Below are positions 43,588 through 54,713 of a stretch of DNA of 64,000 nucleotides, piece by piece. Location: NCBI GenBank assembly GCA_030761205.1, contig JAULJL010000032.1, positions 8,375,134 through 8,439,133 of the forward strand, written 5' to 3'. This stretch comes from Fremontodendron californicum. Lineage: Eukaryota; Streptophyta; Magnoliopsida; Malvales; Malvaceae. The position numbers and the translations under genes were made by a program. Position 1 is the first letter of the stretch. Every line of letters starts with the position of its first letter. The notes beneath the pieces are model-generated. The model searched no databases and had not been told where the DNA came from. It was given only the letters and a program-made list of their open reading frames with translations.

Positions 43588-45648
43588 CATTATCTAACAT
43601 TTTGTTTGTTGTGTCTCAGTTATAATAAGTGGTTAGCAACCTCTGCAGGTAATATCTCCTAAATTCTACCTTTAGTAGGGGGTAAGAGACATATTTTGCT
43701 AATTTAAAAAAAAAAAAAAATTTGATGTGTTTTAAGCCATTTAGAAGTATTCATTCTGAACAAGGTCTGAGTAAGGGAGACTTGAGACTTACCTTGTCAG
43801 TTTGATTTCTTCTTTCAAAAAAAAAAGTTTGTTGTGTTTTAAGCAATTTAGAAGTATTCATTCTGAACAAGGTCTGAGTAAGGGAGACTTGAGACATACC
43901 TTGTCAGTTTGATTTTAATCTTTTTATGTTTACTTGTTAATTTTTGTTTAGTATTTTAGGATTAATTAGGTTGCATGAGTTTGTTTTGTTTTGAGTCTTA
44001 GTTATTCCTATTCTTATGTTATTAGTTCTTTTCTCTTACACATGATTCTTTCATTTGGGTTAATAGACTTACATTGAGGACAATGTAAGAATTAAGTGTG
44101 GGGGGAACGATTTAGGATTTCTTTTATTTTTGTCTACTATTTTTTTTTATGAGTCTTTATTATTTTTTTTTTTTTTAATGTGTTCTAGTTCCTTTTTAAT
44201 ACAATGATGAGATATGAATTGCATAAGTCTAAAACAGATTTATTAGTGAGAAGATTTTCATGAGAATTGAGCTTGATGTCAACCTTTTTATGAGCCATTG
44301 TTAATATGATATGTTGATTGAGAAAGAAGCATGTTTAGATTTAATCTGACTTGTATAATCATCCTTGTGAGTTTTTGAGCCTATAATGATTGATGCATTA
44401 TACAAATCAATCTAATTTCTTTCTTGAGTGCTCTTATGATTACATGATTCTCTAGAACTTGCTTTAAACCGTTTGAGACTATATTGATACATGTGACAAC
44501 ATGAATATGATAGAGGCATTAGGATTATAACCAGAGCCAAACAGCCATCCATTATTAATGTTCTAAGAGAACATCCCCACTAGTGAGCCAATTTGAGCCT
44601 ACATTAAATATGCTATTTTATTGGTAACCATAACTTACACCTAGCCTAAATATACTTATATCCTTACCCTTGTTCTAAAGATGGATTATATATTTTGAGA
44701 CATATTGCAAAAACAAGGGATACTTTTTGAAAATTTGGGTTAGAACGAAAGATAAGTGTGGGGGAGGAGAGAGGCAAAAGTCAAGAGAAAAATAAAGGGA
44801 TCATTGTCAAATACATTCCCATATTAAAAAAAAAAAAAATCTTCTCTTGAACTTCTAGTTAAAGTAAAGAAAAAGATGTTACAAAGTTGGTTAGAATGAA
44901 GCAAAGGCTCAACATGAATATTTAGCCTATGTTATTATGTGCTTTATAAGAGTTTTGAGAAGTTTTATTTGTATGATCTTATTATGTCTCTAAACTCTAT
45001 GAACTCTTTGGAACCTTTGTGATATCTTTATCCTTTTGTTCTTTAACCACATTACAACCCTTTGGCCCCATTACAACCTTGAAAAAAAGACCTCTTGATT
45101 TATGAAGTTGTATGATCTAAATAGTGGAGAATAGGTGGACAAGCAAGCATATGGTAGAACTGTTTTCATGAGATTGATTGAGTGTAAACACTTTACCACT
45201 ACTTTAAAGAGTGGAAATCATGAGAGTATAGTGAGAAGTTGAGATTAAGTTGAATATGCACTATTTTGATTGAAATATGTTTTGTTAATATTGGCTTAAC
45301 TCATTTATTTACATTCAAGCATGAATTTTTGTGAAATTCTTTGAGCTATTGATTAGTTTATAAGACTTGTTCAAAGATTGTCTCTAATTTATATTGAAAG
45401 GATTAGGAGTAAATATTTTTAGTGTATGTAGTTTACTTATATTTTAGTTTTTCAATGTTTGTGGGTATCGTTCTAGCAAACCCTCACGAGACTAAACTCG
45501 TCCACTAGGGACACCTAGGGGTTTAAAGGCTTGTGTCACATGCTAAGTGCCACCGTGATTTTCAACGAAAATGGATTAGATTAGATTTTCTTATTTTATT
45601 TTTATTGAGTCGTTGCTAGGGACTAGCAACAATCTAAGTGTGGGGGTG
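43588..45648 (+). other. 3' untranslated region and polypurine tract of copy 2
   Basis: No gene. Contains a 107-bp tandem duplication (43726-43916) and three purine blocks of the form TAAGTGTGGGGG at about 44092-44105, 44754-44766 and 45635-45648; only the last abuts the LTR and is the functional polypurine tract. The conserved phrase ATTGAGGACAATGTAAGAAT precedes the first block. The whole region is shared with copy 1 and with element A. Confidence 0.8.
43726..43916 (+). repeat. 107-bp tandem duplication in the 3' untranslated region
   Basis: Two units each containing TAGAAGTATTCATTCTGAAC, then AAGGTCTGAGTAAGGGAGAC and ACCTTGTCAG; starts at 43726 and 43833. Copy 1 has a single unit (about 20160-20240). 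Confidence 0.88.
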
Positions 45649-47125
45649 TGATAACTCGTATAATTATATAGTTCTTAGTTATGTTTTATTATTGTTTTGT
45701 GTCAAATACGAGTTATTATTGCTTAGTCTACTTGTGTTTATGATATTTTATATTTTTATGTAATTTGGTGTTTTTCACGAGTTTCTTTGAGTGATTTCAG
45801 ATTACTAGATAAATCAAGAATTAAGGGCAAATCCAATTCAGTTCCAGTTCCGACACCTTTTGCCATATCAGCTATATCTGGAGTTTCACTGAAACATTAA
45901 GGCTGAAGTTTTTACAGTGCAAAGTTAAGAGGCATATCTATCTTTTTCATGTTTTACACTTCTTGAAACGGAGTCGTTTTCCCTAGCGAAATCGACCATC
46001 AAGTTGGCTGATGTGCAATGACGTTTGTGCTGACCTGTTTTGGTATTTTGACCATATCTTCCGATCCACATCAGCAAATGATCTGATTCCAACGGCTATG
46101 GATCCGTAACTGATAGGGGTATATTTTTCTAGAAGACCAATTGATCAGATCGAGCCTCCAACATTGTCAAAATTGACCATCAAGCTGGCTGATCAGAATT
46201 ATCATACAATATGACGAAAATTGTTAGAAAAATGCATCCACCTATTATACCTACCTTTGAAATTTATAAAGCTTGTCTCTTGTCATTTAGCTCTCCAAAA
46301 TGTGTATAAATAGAGGGCCTTGGATGAGTGTAAGAGTACATTGATACATTGGTAGGATATTAGCCATTGCAATGTAATTCTCTAAGTTTTCTTCTTCTTT
46401 CCTTTCTCTAGTTTTCTTTTTCTTTTCATTTTCTTCATATCTAGTATGTGTTGCTAATCATATTGTTGAGGTGATGAGGTGAAGCTTTTGATAAATGCTA
46501 AGGTTAGTCTCTTAAACATGAGCTAAAATAAATCATCATTTAGTATAGATAATATTTTCTTTTGGTTTAAAATCATACTTGCAAAGTAGGGATCTTGATT
46601 CATTATTGACAATGAAAATGGCACAGTAAATGCTTGGTTTCATAACCTTGATTTGTTGTAGACATATACCTTGGCATAAGGAATGCTTGGACTCTTTTTG
46701 TGAGTTTTGAGGACACCAAATGAACATAATATCATATGCTATGGACGTTGGACAATTTGGACTGAATTGCTAAACCTTCCGATTGGAATCTCCCTTATGT
46801 GTGAATTTCAATTGTGTAATAAAACAAGATTAATCTTAGCATAACACCAAGAGTGGATTCTCTAACCTCAACATCTTTTCTTATTGTTTTGTTTATATCT
46901 TGTTTAATTTCTTTTATGTTGTTTTGTTTATTTTGTTCTCTAATATCTTGTTTATCTTGTTTTGTTGTTGATTCCCTAATATCTTGTTTACTTTCTTTTT
47001 CTTATATATTTATAAACTTATACTTACTAATACGCTTCCCTGTGGTTCGACCTCGGACACCCGAGAATTTATTACTTGAACATAACCTGCACTTGGGTTT
47101 ACAACTCTTAATTGAGTCTCCATCA
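45649..47125 (+). repeat. 3' LTR of copy 2
   Basis: 1,477 bp, TGATAACTCG...CTCCATCA, followed by the TATGT duplication (47126-47130) and then Ogre ORF1 sequence. Confidence 0.93.
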
Positions 47126-47130
47126 TATGT

Positions 47131-47250
47131 CCCCATAAATCTAAGTGAAGGCTTCTCTTTCTGCTATGTCCCACTGATTCTATATATCCATCAACCCACA
47201 GAAATCGTTTTTTCGGATAGTGAGATCAACTTCAGTTGGCAATACTGATA
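47131..47250 (-). pseudogene. Ogre ORF1, N-terminal remnant
   Basis: The minus strand ends in a stretch giving KEAFT-x-IYGDI just before the insertion point, which joins in sense to ALLIPVKVSGELI at 37450. This is the start of the DUF7745-like domain. Upstream reading is degraded. Confidence 0.55.
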
Positions 47251-48282
47251 CATACCCCACTATCAAACAATCCCCATTATCTTGCTGACCCTCCTCAAAG
47301 CATTTCCTCACCACTATATGTTTCTCGACCACTGAGGCCTTTTCGGTTGAATACTATCCCGAGACCAATAACCTTCCTTGTGCAAGATGATGACAAGAAT
47401 GCATGAAAAAAGAAAGTAAACGAATTAGTAAGGGAAAAATTCAAATAATAGCAAAATAATATATGATCCATATCAATAATTGTCCCTGATGGTGTCAATA
47501 AAATTTTGGCATTATGATACCCCTGGGATGGAAAACCAAACTTATTACGGGCGAAATAATGTGCGTTCACATCGCCTGATTTGCAAGGCTTATTCGAAAT
47601 GTAGAATAGGGGATAAAAGGGTTAAAAACGTCCCTCCATGTGTTCCTAACTCCGGTCCTCTAACTGAATTTTGGCATGGCTTCGCCTAGGTTCACTATAT
47701 GAGGTTGCGTTAGGTTCTATCGGCTCCAAATTGTTCCTCAATGTCGCCGGCGAAGGCTAGTAAGGCACCCCGATAAAAGCGGGTTCAATTTGTTAGAGTA
47801 TATTTTCCTAGCCCATGCGGATTGTTAATCACGAAGGCGTAGGTACTTTAATACTCCGGAAGTGTTTCACTAGCCCATGCGGATTGTTAACCACGAAGGC
47901 TTAGTTACTTTGCACCCATCTAAAAGGGACGGAACCCAGGAATAGGGCTCATGTTATGCAAATGCACGTGTAGTGTGTGAGGAGGAATGAACAAACCTTT
48001 CACCACCTATTCGACAACCCTTATTCTAAATACCCTGATAAGATTAACCAACGTAAAGCATCAATTAAGCAAAGAACAATGATATACAACAAAAAAACCA
48101 GAGAACAATAATAATATGCATGTACATAAATATAAACATATTCAAAAACATTTTATTATTTTCAAAATTCTCCTTTTATTAAAAAAAAAAATATGGGAAT
48201 TAAAATTAAATACCGGATAAAACCGACAAAACCGAGACTTTCGATAACACACGACTAATTTCAGGCCTGACTCTCTAAGTAG
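47251..48282 (-). other. Ogre leader (5' untranslated region)
   Basis: About 1 kb with no gene. A direct duplication of 'ctagcccatgcggattgtta' followed by 'aycacgaaggc' is seen at about 47809-47842 and 47872-47905. Confidence 0.55.
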
Positions 48283-48300
48283 TCCCCAGTGGAGTCGCCA
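48283..48300 (-). promoter_or_regulatory. Primer-binding site, tRNA-Arg type (Ogre-like)
   Basis: Minus strand TGGCGACTCCACTGGGGA, the form known for Ogre/Tat elements, where the primer is assigned to tRNA-Arg. Confidence 0.8.
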
Positions 48301-49024
48301 AGCTATCGCAACCTAAAAAAAATAACAAGTCACATCGCGAGACATTACTCATTAAGTGTGACATTGGAGAAACAGAGAAAAGGATGACTTAATTCCTCTT
48401 GAAATAAAATGAGGGATTGAAAACAACCTCGAAAAAAATGGAGTCGCCACTAATATTTTTTGGCTAGGTGTGATCGGCCACCTATTAAAATCGATTTTTA
48501 TAAAATATTTTTAAAATTAATTAAAACATTTAAAAAAAAATTCAAAATCTGCGCTTTTAAACCAGAGAAAACAAGAAGCGGGTTTAAGAGTCGGTTACGT
48601 GCGGGGAAGGATTAGCACCCCTACAACGCCCGTATAATACGGTACGTTATTAATCATGTGTTATCTCGAGTCTCGTTAAAAGTCGGTTTTAGATTTGGCA
48701 TTTTAAAATAATTCCCAATTTACAAAAAAATAATCCCATTTTTAATTTGAAAACTTTCCGAAATTTACTAGCACAAATTTTTCTATATTCCCCGGCAGAC
48801 CCGATAAAACATAAAAAAATTTATTTATTTGGAAAATCTCCGAATCGCTCTCTTTTTGAAAGAAAGATATTTCGTTGTTAATGATAATTGCTGATATCCT
48901 CCCCGGCAAACTCAGCAGAGAACTCATGAATTATTTTAACTTGGGAATAACCTTTTTTAAAAAGCATGATTATCTTTATTGTATTAGAAATCATTTTTAA
49001 AAAATATGGTTATGAATATGCAAA

Positions 49025-49245
49025 TCATTACTAATGACATGGCAAAAGAGTGAATGACATGGCATATGGATTAATGACATGGCATGCTTGACATGGCAAA
49101 ATCTATATGACATGGCATAATCTAAATGACATGGCAAAATAATTAATGACATGGCATGCTTGACATGGCAAAATCTAGATGACATGGCATAATTTAAATA
49201 ACATGGCAAAAGAATTAATGACATGGCATGCTTGACATGGCAAAA
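49025..49245. repeat. Minisatellite built on TGACATGGCA
   Basis: The motif GACATGGCA recurs more than ten times, arranged in a higher-order unit of about 85-90 bp (ATTAATGACATGGCATGCTT then GACATGGCAAAATCTA...). It lies in the Ogre LTR. Confidence 0.88.
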
Positions 49246-50224
49246 AAAAAACACAAAATGATATAGAATATCCACAATTACATCATAACCAAGATAGCAA
49301 CATGAAATTTAAATCAAAGCAATGACATCACTATGGAATATTCATACATATAGAATTTACATGACTAAGATAGCAAAAATTAGATATCATGGAATATGCA
49401 TGAACATGGAATATGGAATGCATGGAAATGTATTTCTCCCTTGAAGCAAGGACATCCGTATACCTAAAAAAAGTATCTGACTACCTTTGGAAGAGACCTA
49501 AGTTGCATCTTCTAATTTGGACTTGAGTATAAAAAAGTGCAATTTTCGGATGAAAAAGGCCTCATGGCCGAACCCTCTCTCTAAAAGGCTCTATTTTTCC
49601 TAGTTTTGAAATCCGGGTTGACCACCCTTGACCCGACTTTTATAAAATCAAATTTTATAATTGAAATGACATGAAAATTAACCAAAAATAGTAGCCAAAG
49701 TCCCAAATCAGCCCCCTCTAATTATCCTAACCAAAACAGAAAATTACTATTCCTTAAAAAACAAAATTTAATTCTCACAGGCAGTTTTGAAAATCAATTT
49801 TTTTACCCTTCTAGAAAATTTCAAAAAATTCTGAAAAAAATTAGAGCAGACCTAGGACATGTTGACCTCCATGTGAAAAAATCAGCTTAATTTTTGGAGC
49901 ATGGAAGCTATGACCGAATTTTACCAAAATCAAGACAGTGAATTAAAAACTGCTTTGTCAAAATCCATTGTTTCAACCATGATAAAAAAAAAATCTAAAA
50001 ATCGTGAGAAAAATACCATGACATCCCTAAATGACTAATGCATATGGTAAAAAATCAATTTATTTTGACCATGGATGAGTAGTAAAAAAAATCCTAAAGT
50101 TAGAAAATCCAACTAGTGCAACCTTTCATTTTCCACAAGCATGCTCAAAAGAGCTTGGCTTTGAGCCATTAATTGGCTTAAGTCAAAAATCAAGTAGGGA
50201 TGTAGGAATGCATGAACAAACAGC

Positions 50225-51115
50225 AAGATAAATGCATGAAATAAGTGGCATGGCACCTAGGTTAGTGACATAGCAAAATAACCTAGAATGCTAAATGACA
50301 TGGAAAAATGACATAGCACATGAAAATAACCTAATGTCTAAATGTCATGGAAAATGACATGTCATATGAAAGATGACCTAATATCTAAATGACATGGGAA
50401 ATGCCATGGCATGTGAAAAATAACCTAAATGCCTAACTGACATAGAAAATGACATGGCATGTGAAAAATGGCCTAATGCCTAAATAACATGGAAAATGTC
50501 ATGGCATGTGAAAAATGACCTAATGCCTAAATGACATGGAAAATGACATGGCATGTGAAAAATGGCCTAATGCTTAATTGTCATGGAAAATGACATGGCA
50601 TGTGAAAAATGGCCTAATGCTTAAATGATATGGAAAATGTCATGGCATGTGAAAAATGACTTAAATGCCTAAATGACATAGAAAATGAAATGGCATGTGA
50701 AAAATGGCCTAATGCCTAAATGACATGGAAAATGTCATGGCATGTGAAAAATGACCTAATGCCTAAATGTCATGGAAAATGACATGGCATGTGAAAAATG
50801 ACCTAATGCCTAAATGACATGGAAAATGACATGGCATGTGAAAAATGGCCTAATGCTTAATTGTCATGGAAAATGACATGGCATGTGAAAAATGGCCTAA
50901 TGCTTAATTGTCATGGAAAATGACATGGCATGTGAAAAATGGCCTAATGCTTAAATGATATGGAAAATGTCATGGCATGTGAAAAATGACTTAAATGCCT
51001 AAATGACATAGAAAATGAAATGGCATGTGAAAAATGGCCTAATGCCTAAATGACATGGAAAATGTCATGGCATGTGAAAAATGACCTAATGCCTAAATGT
51101 CATGGAAACTTAGTA
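50225..51115. repeat. ~47-bp minisatellite, about 18 units
   Basis: Consensus approximately ATGACATGGCATGTGAAAAA, TGGCCTAATGCCTAA and ATGACATGGAAA, with unit variants (ACCTAATG or GGCCTAATG; GACATGG or GTCATGG). Blocks of several units are repeated nearly unchanged (for example 50515-50780 and 50810-51090), suggesting higher-order duplication. Confidence 0.9.
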
Positions 51116-52199
51116 TAGCAAGGATGCTAAATGACATAGCCACAAGATGCAAAGGCATGGATGACTTGGTATGAACAAAATAGTATAGCAATAATACATA
51201 TGAAAAAAAAAAAATAGCAAGTTAAAGCAAGCAAATAAAGAAAATAGAGGTGAGCTCCACGGTTGGTGCCTTGGACATAGTCCCCCTAACCATTATCTCT
51301 TGATTTTCATCAAGGACATGAAGCCTTTCCACCTCTTTATTTTTGTTTATTTTTTGAAAACTAAACCATCAAAGAAAACTATCCTACCACAACCATGCAA
51401 GAATAAAATCAAACACAAGGTAAACACAAAAACACTAGTATTCGGCCAAACCAAAAAAAAGTGGTAAAAATTGTTTTTTTTTTTATTATTTTTGATGAAA
51501 AGAAGAGATGAAAACCTTCAAAGAAAACTTTAAAACGTTTATTTACATAAAATAAAAAAAAAATATTGGAAATCACATGAAAAAGAAACATGGAAAGAAA
51601 AGAAAATGCAAGAGAGTGGTGCCAATGGCTACCTTCAAAGCTTTCTCAAGTTAGCTTTCTCTTCAAAAAATTTCTTTTCCTTTTCTCCAAGTTTTAGCTA
51701 CTGCCTTCCTCTTTGTAAAATGAATAACTTAATGAAAAATAAAGACCCCCTCTTCGTCCTATAATGCTGGTCGAATGCCCTAAGGTGAGTATGTGCTCTT
51801 TTTTTTTTCTCTAAGACATCTGGCATCCATCACAAGGTATACTAGCCAAAGAAAATAAAAATGTCATCTTGCAACCTCATCTTGTCCATTGGATGAAATG
51901 ATCAGCCTTCCCTTCATGAGCTGGCTGAAAATGCTAGTTAAGAATGTGCTCATCTTTTTACAAAATATCATGGCCATTTGGCATAATCACAAAGGAACTA
52001 ACCAAAGATTAAAAATGTTTTCTTGCAACTCAATCTTGGCCATTGAATAAAATTAATCAAATCTTAGCCTTCATTCCCTCATGAGCTGGCCCAATGGCCT
52101 GAAATGTTCGAGCAACTTCCTCATTTTTAATTTGCAAAATGGCCTTTTCGATTTCTTCAGTAAAATTACATTTTAGCCCCCAAACTTTATTTAATTGCA

Positions 52200-52760
52200 A
52201 ACAGACCCCAATTTCGGATTTTCTTTCTCCAATCCCTCCAAATAAATGTAAACTTCAGTTCTAGAGATTTTCATAATTTTTGGAGCTCGTTTTCCATTTT
52301 TCTCGGATTTTTCATTAAAATTGCGGATTAGGTCTCCCCGAACTTTGCCTTTTTTCAAATCAGCTCCAATTTGAGATTTTTGTTTTCCAATACCTCCAAA
52401 TCAATATAAAACTCATTTCTGGAAGTTTTCATAATTTTTCGAGCTCGTTTCCTATTTTTCCCGGAATTTTCTCTTGGAATTTCGGGGTAGTGCACCCCAA
52501 ATTTAGCCTTTTTCATTTGAGTTCTAATTCTAGATTTTTCTTCACCAAATACCTTCCAAAAATTATAAAATTGAGATCTGAAAGTTTTCATAATTTTTCG
52601 AACTCATTTCCTATTTTTCCTGGAATTTTCTCTTGGAATTTCGGATTAGTGCACCCGAACTTTGTCATTTTTCATTTGAGCTCCGATTCTGGATTTTCTT
52701 TCTCCAATCCCTTCCATCTGATATAAAATTCAGATCTGGAGGTTTTCGTAATTTTCTGAG
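52200..52760. repeat. Imperfect ~115-bp tandem repeats in the Ogre LTR
   Basis: Four diverged units with 'ttttcataatttttcgagctc' -like cores at about 52270, 52428, 52588 and 52742, each preceded by a CCAAT-rich stretch and TTTTCTT runs. Confidence 0.7.
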
Positions 52761-53244
52761 CTCGGATTCTATTTTTCTCAGATTTTCCAAGATTGCCCTT
52801 TAACCCTCGAAACCTTGGTTTTACTCAAAACAGGTCCGATTTTTGGATTTTCTTTTTCCATTGCCTTTAATATATATTGAATTGGAGTTGGTCCGAAAAC
52901 GCTTAATTTCTACGATCGAGTTCCTCTTCAATTTGTTCTTTTCCTTTTTTCCAATAGTGAAAATTTCCTCGTTTTTCTGTTTTTCTTCTAACCGGCTCTT
53001 CCCTGGGATCCACTTCAAACTGAACCTTGGGCTATTTTGTTTATTCATTCTTCATTACTTGGGGGCTTCAATTTTATCGAATCGGGCCATCTCTGTAGTT
53101 TTTTCCAAATTTGCCGAATTAGGTATTCCCGTACACTGAATTTTCGTAACCCATCTTCCGAACTCTATATCTTTCATTGTAGACCTCGTATTATCAAAAT
53201 TCTTTCACCATTGTTCAATTAAACCTTGAATCTTGATTTTGACT

Positions 53245-53325
53245 AAGAGTTGACTTTTTCAATGGTTGACTTTTTTGGGTTGACTTTTTCAGAGTTGACT
53301 TTTTTCGGGTTGACTTTTCGTGTTG
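53245..53325. repeat. GTTGACTTTTT short tandem repeats
   Basis: Five copies of (G/A)GTTGACTTTTT with 5-10-bp spacers near the start (in sense) of the Ogre LTR. Confidence 0.85.
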
Positions 53326-53446
53326 AGCTCTGAATCACAAGTCTTGGAAAACCATCTATGGAATGAGGGGAGTTTCTTTGCATTCTGAGAAGTACAAGGA
53401 GGAACTTACCTGGTTTAGGGGGCCCGGACAAAATTGGGTGTCTACA

Positions 53447-54204
53447 GTTTCACAACGACATTTTCAGACATGCGATATCTTCGGATATTTCAAAATGACT
53501 TTTAGATTCGTTACCAATATAACAATTTTTTCACAATAATTTTCTTGTTGTTCTAAAAATATATATAATAAATTAAATTAAGCAACGACATTTAAAAGTC
53601 TCTGCTAATATAACAATATTTAGCAATAACTTGTTTTGTCGTTATGTATAAAATAAAAATTAGCAACGAAAAAAATTGTTGTTGCGATTAATACATTGAA
53701 AAATTAAATGAAGCAACGACATTTAAAAGTAGATGCTAATATAACAATATTCAGCAGCAACTTGTTTTATCGTTGTGTATAAAATAAAAATTCGCAACGA
53801 CACCAATTGTCGTTGCGATTAATACCTTGTAAAATTAAATTAAGCAACGACATTTTAAAAGTTGTTACTAATATAACAATATTTATCAATAACTTGTTTT
53901 GTCGTTATGTATAAAATATAAATTAACAACGACAAAACTAATCGTTGTGATTAATACCATGTAAATTTAAATTAAGCATCGACATTTAAAAGCCGTTGCT
54001 AATATAACAATATTTAGTAACAACTTCTTTTGTCGTTATGTATAAAATAACAATTAGCAACGACAAAAATTATCGTTCGATTAATACTTTGAAAATTAAA
54101 TTAAGCAACGATAAGACGAGGCTGTTGCAAATATTGTAATTTTACACAACGACAATCCATGTCGTTGCAAATTTTGATTGCTAAAATCTATTTTTCTTGT
54201 AGTG
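53447..54204. mobile_element. CACTA (En/Spm-type) transposon, one end with subterminal repeats
   Basis: The terminus at 54191-54204 reads TTTTTCTTGTAGTG, the complement of the CACTACAAGAAAAA end that defines plant CACTA elements. Inward are four to five ~120-bp units (53575-54140) carrying AGCAACGACA and its complement TGTCGTTGC as paired inverted motifs, the usual transposase-binding subterminal repeats. The Ogre-like LTR cuts it at 53446. No transposase is in the window. The first three bases outside (TGG) would be the target duplication. Confidence 0.85.
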
Positions 54205-54713
54205 TGGACATCAATATTAACCCTAACCCACAGGCTGCCCCAAGCAATCTGGTCTTCATTGGAATCAACCTCTATTTTCTCATTCATCTACCGAGATTAC
54301 TCCTACTTTCTCATCATCAATCCCAAATGAAGCCCATGGATTTGGACCCAAAAAGGGCAGCATTCAATATTGATAATCAGGCATAGATAGACCATCAAAC
54401 TCCTTCAGAACTACTAGTGCTTTGTTGAAAGACCAGGGTTGTGTTAACAGAACCTGATCCCACTCCTTCGAGTCCTCAAACTGATAAAGAAGATCTTCTC
54501 CTCCACTTCACGAATTGGAAGCCCCTTTAAGAGTCTTCAAATCGTCGAGTAGACGTAACGCATAGCTTCAATATTCACTGCTTTTGATGTCAAAGCTTTC
54601 CCAATGAGGCAATTTTTAACCTCCTCCATAGTAGTCTCAACCCATTCTTTCTCAACAACCACCTCATGTTGATCTGCAAGTTTTGCTCACATTGCTTCCA
54701 ATCCTTCTCTCAT
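54205..54713 (-). pseudogene. DUF4283/zf-CCHC_4 protein fragment (LINE-associated type)
   Basis: The minus strand from ATG at 54713 gives VEKEWVETTMEEVKNCLIGK, then ALTSKAVNIEAM, RLLKGLPIREVEEKIFF and, near the CACTA end, NEDQIAWGSLWVRVNIDV. The order matches the plant DUF4283 domain followed by the start of the zf-CCHC_4 domain, found in the first ORF of many plant LINEs and in related stand-alone genes. There are at least four stops and a frameshift near 54450. The CACTA element truncates it at 54204. Confidence 0.65.

Larger units (their letters stand above)
37451..47125 (+). mobile_element. LOG-carrying Athila-like retrotransposon, copy 2 (older, decayed)
   Basis: Complete 9,675-bp plus-strand element: 5' LTR 37451-38937, primer site 38944-38961, gag fusion gene 39242-41776 (broken), zinc-finger gene 42036-42572, LOG gene 42940-43587, 3' untranslated region, polypurine tract before 45649, 3' LTR 45649-47125, TSD TATGT. 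The LTRs differ by roughly ten substitutions plus small indels in 1.48 kb, so it is older than copy 1. Gene order is the same as copy 1, in the opposite orientation. It is inserted in Ogre ORF1. Confidence 0.92.
4466..53446 (-). mobile_element. Ogre/Tat-type Ty3/Gypsy retrotransposon, heavily interrupted
   Basis: On the minus strand the order is: 5' LTR (48301-53446, about 5.1 kb), tRNA-Arg-type primer site (48283-48300), leader, extra ORF1 (47131-47250 then 35971-37450), gag (34439-35460 then 5990-6907), protease (4956-5705) and the protease-RT linker (4466-4955). Very long LTRs, an additional ORF upstream of gag, an LTR starting TGTAGACACCCAATTTTGTC and this primer site are established marks of Ogre/Tat elements. 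It is broken by three later insertions (73-4465, 6913-34433, 37451-47125). The RT, integrase and 3' LTR would lie left of the window. All genes carry stops or frameshifts. Confidence 0.8.
48301..53446 (-). repeat. 5' LTR of the Ogre-like element
   Basis: About 5.1 kb. In sense it starts TGTAGACACCCAATTTTGTC (from 53446) and ends next to the primer site; the exact 3' end is uncertain by a few bases because no clean CA is visible. It contains GTTGACTTTTTC-type repeats (53245-53325), a set of ~115-bp imperfect repeats (52200-52760), two minisatellites, and near its end the GC-rich block at about 48575-48645 often seen in this lineage (gggaaggattagcacccc). Open frames in it are not gene-like. Confidence 0.82.

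Noticed and set aside
48997..49275. His/Cys-rich peptide with repeated MSLI and FCHVKHA
   Set aside because: It is a translation of the GACATGGCA minisatellite in the Ogre LTR.
49025..51115. CRISPR-like array
   Set aside because: Plant DNA, direct minisatellite units without unique spacers, inside an LTR.
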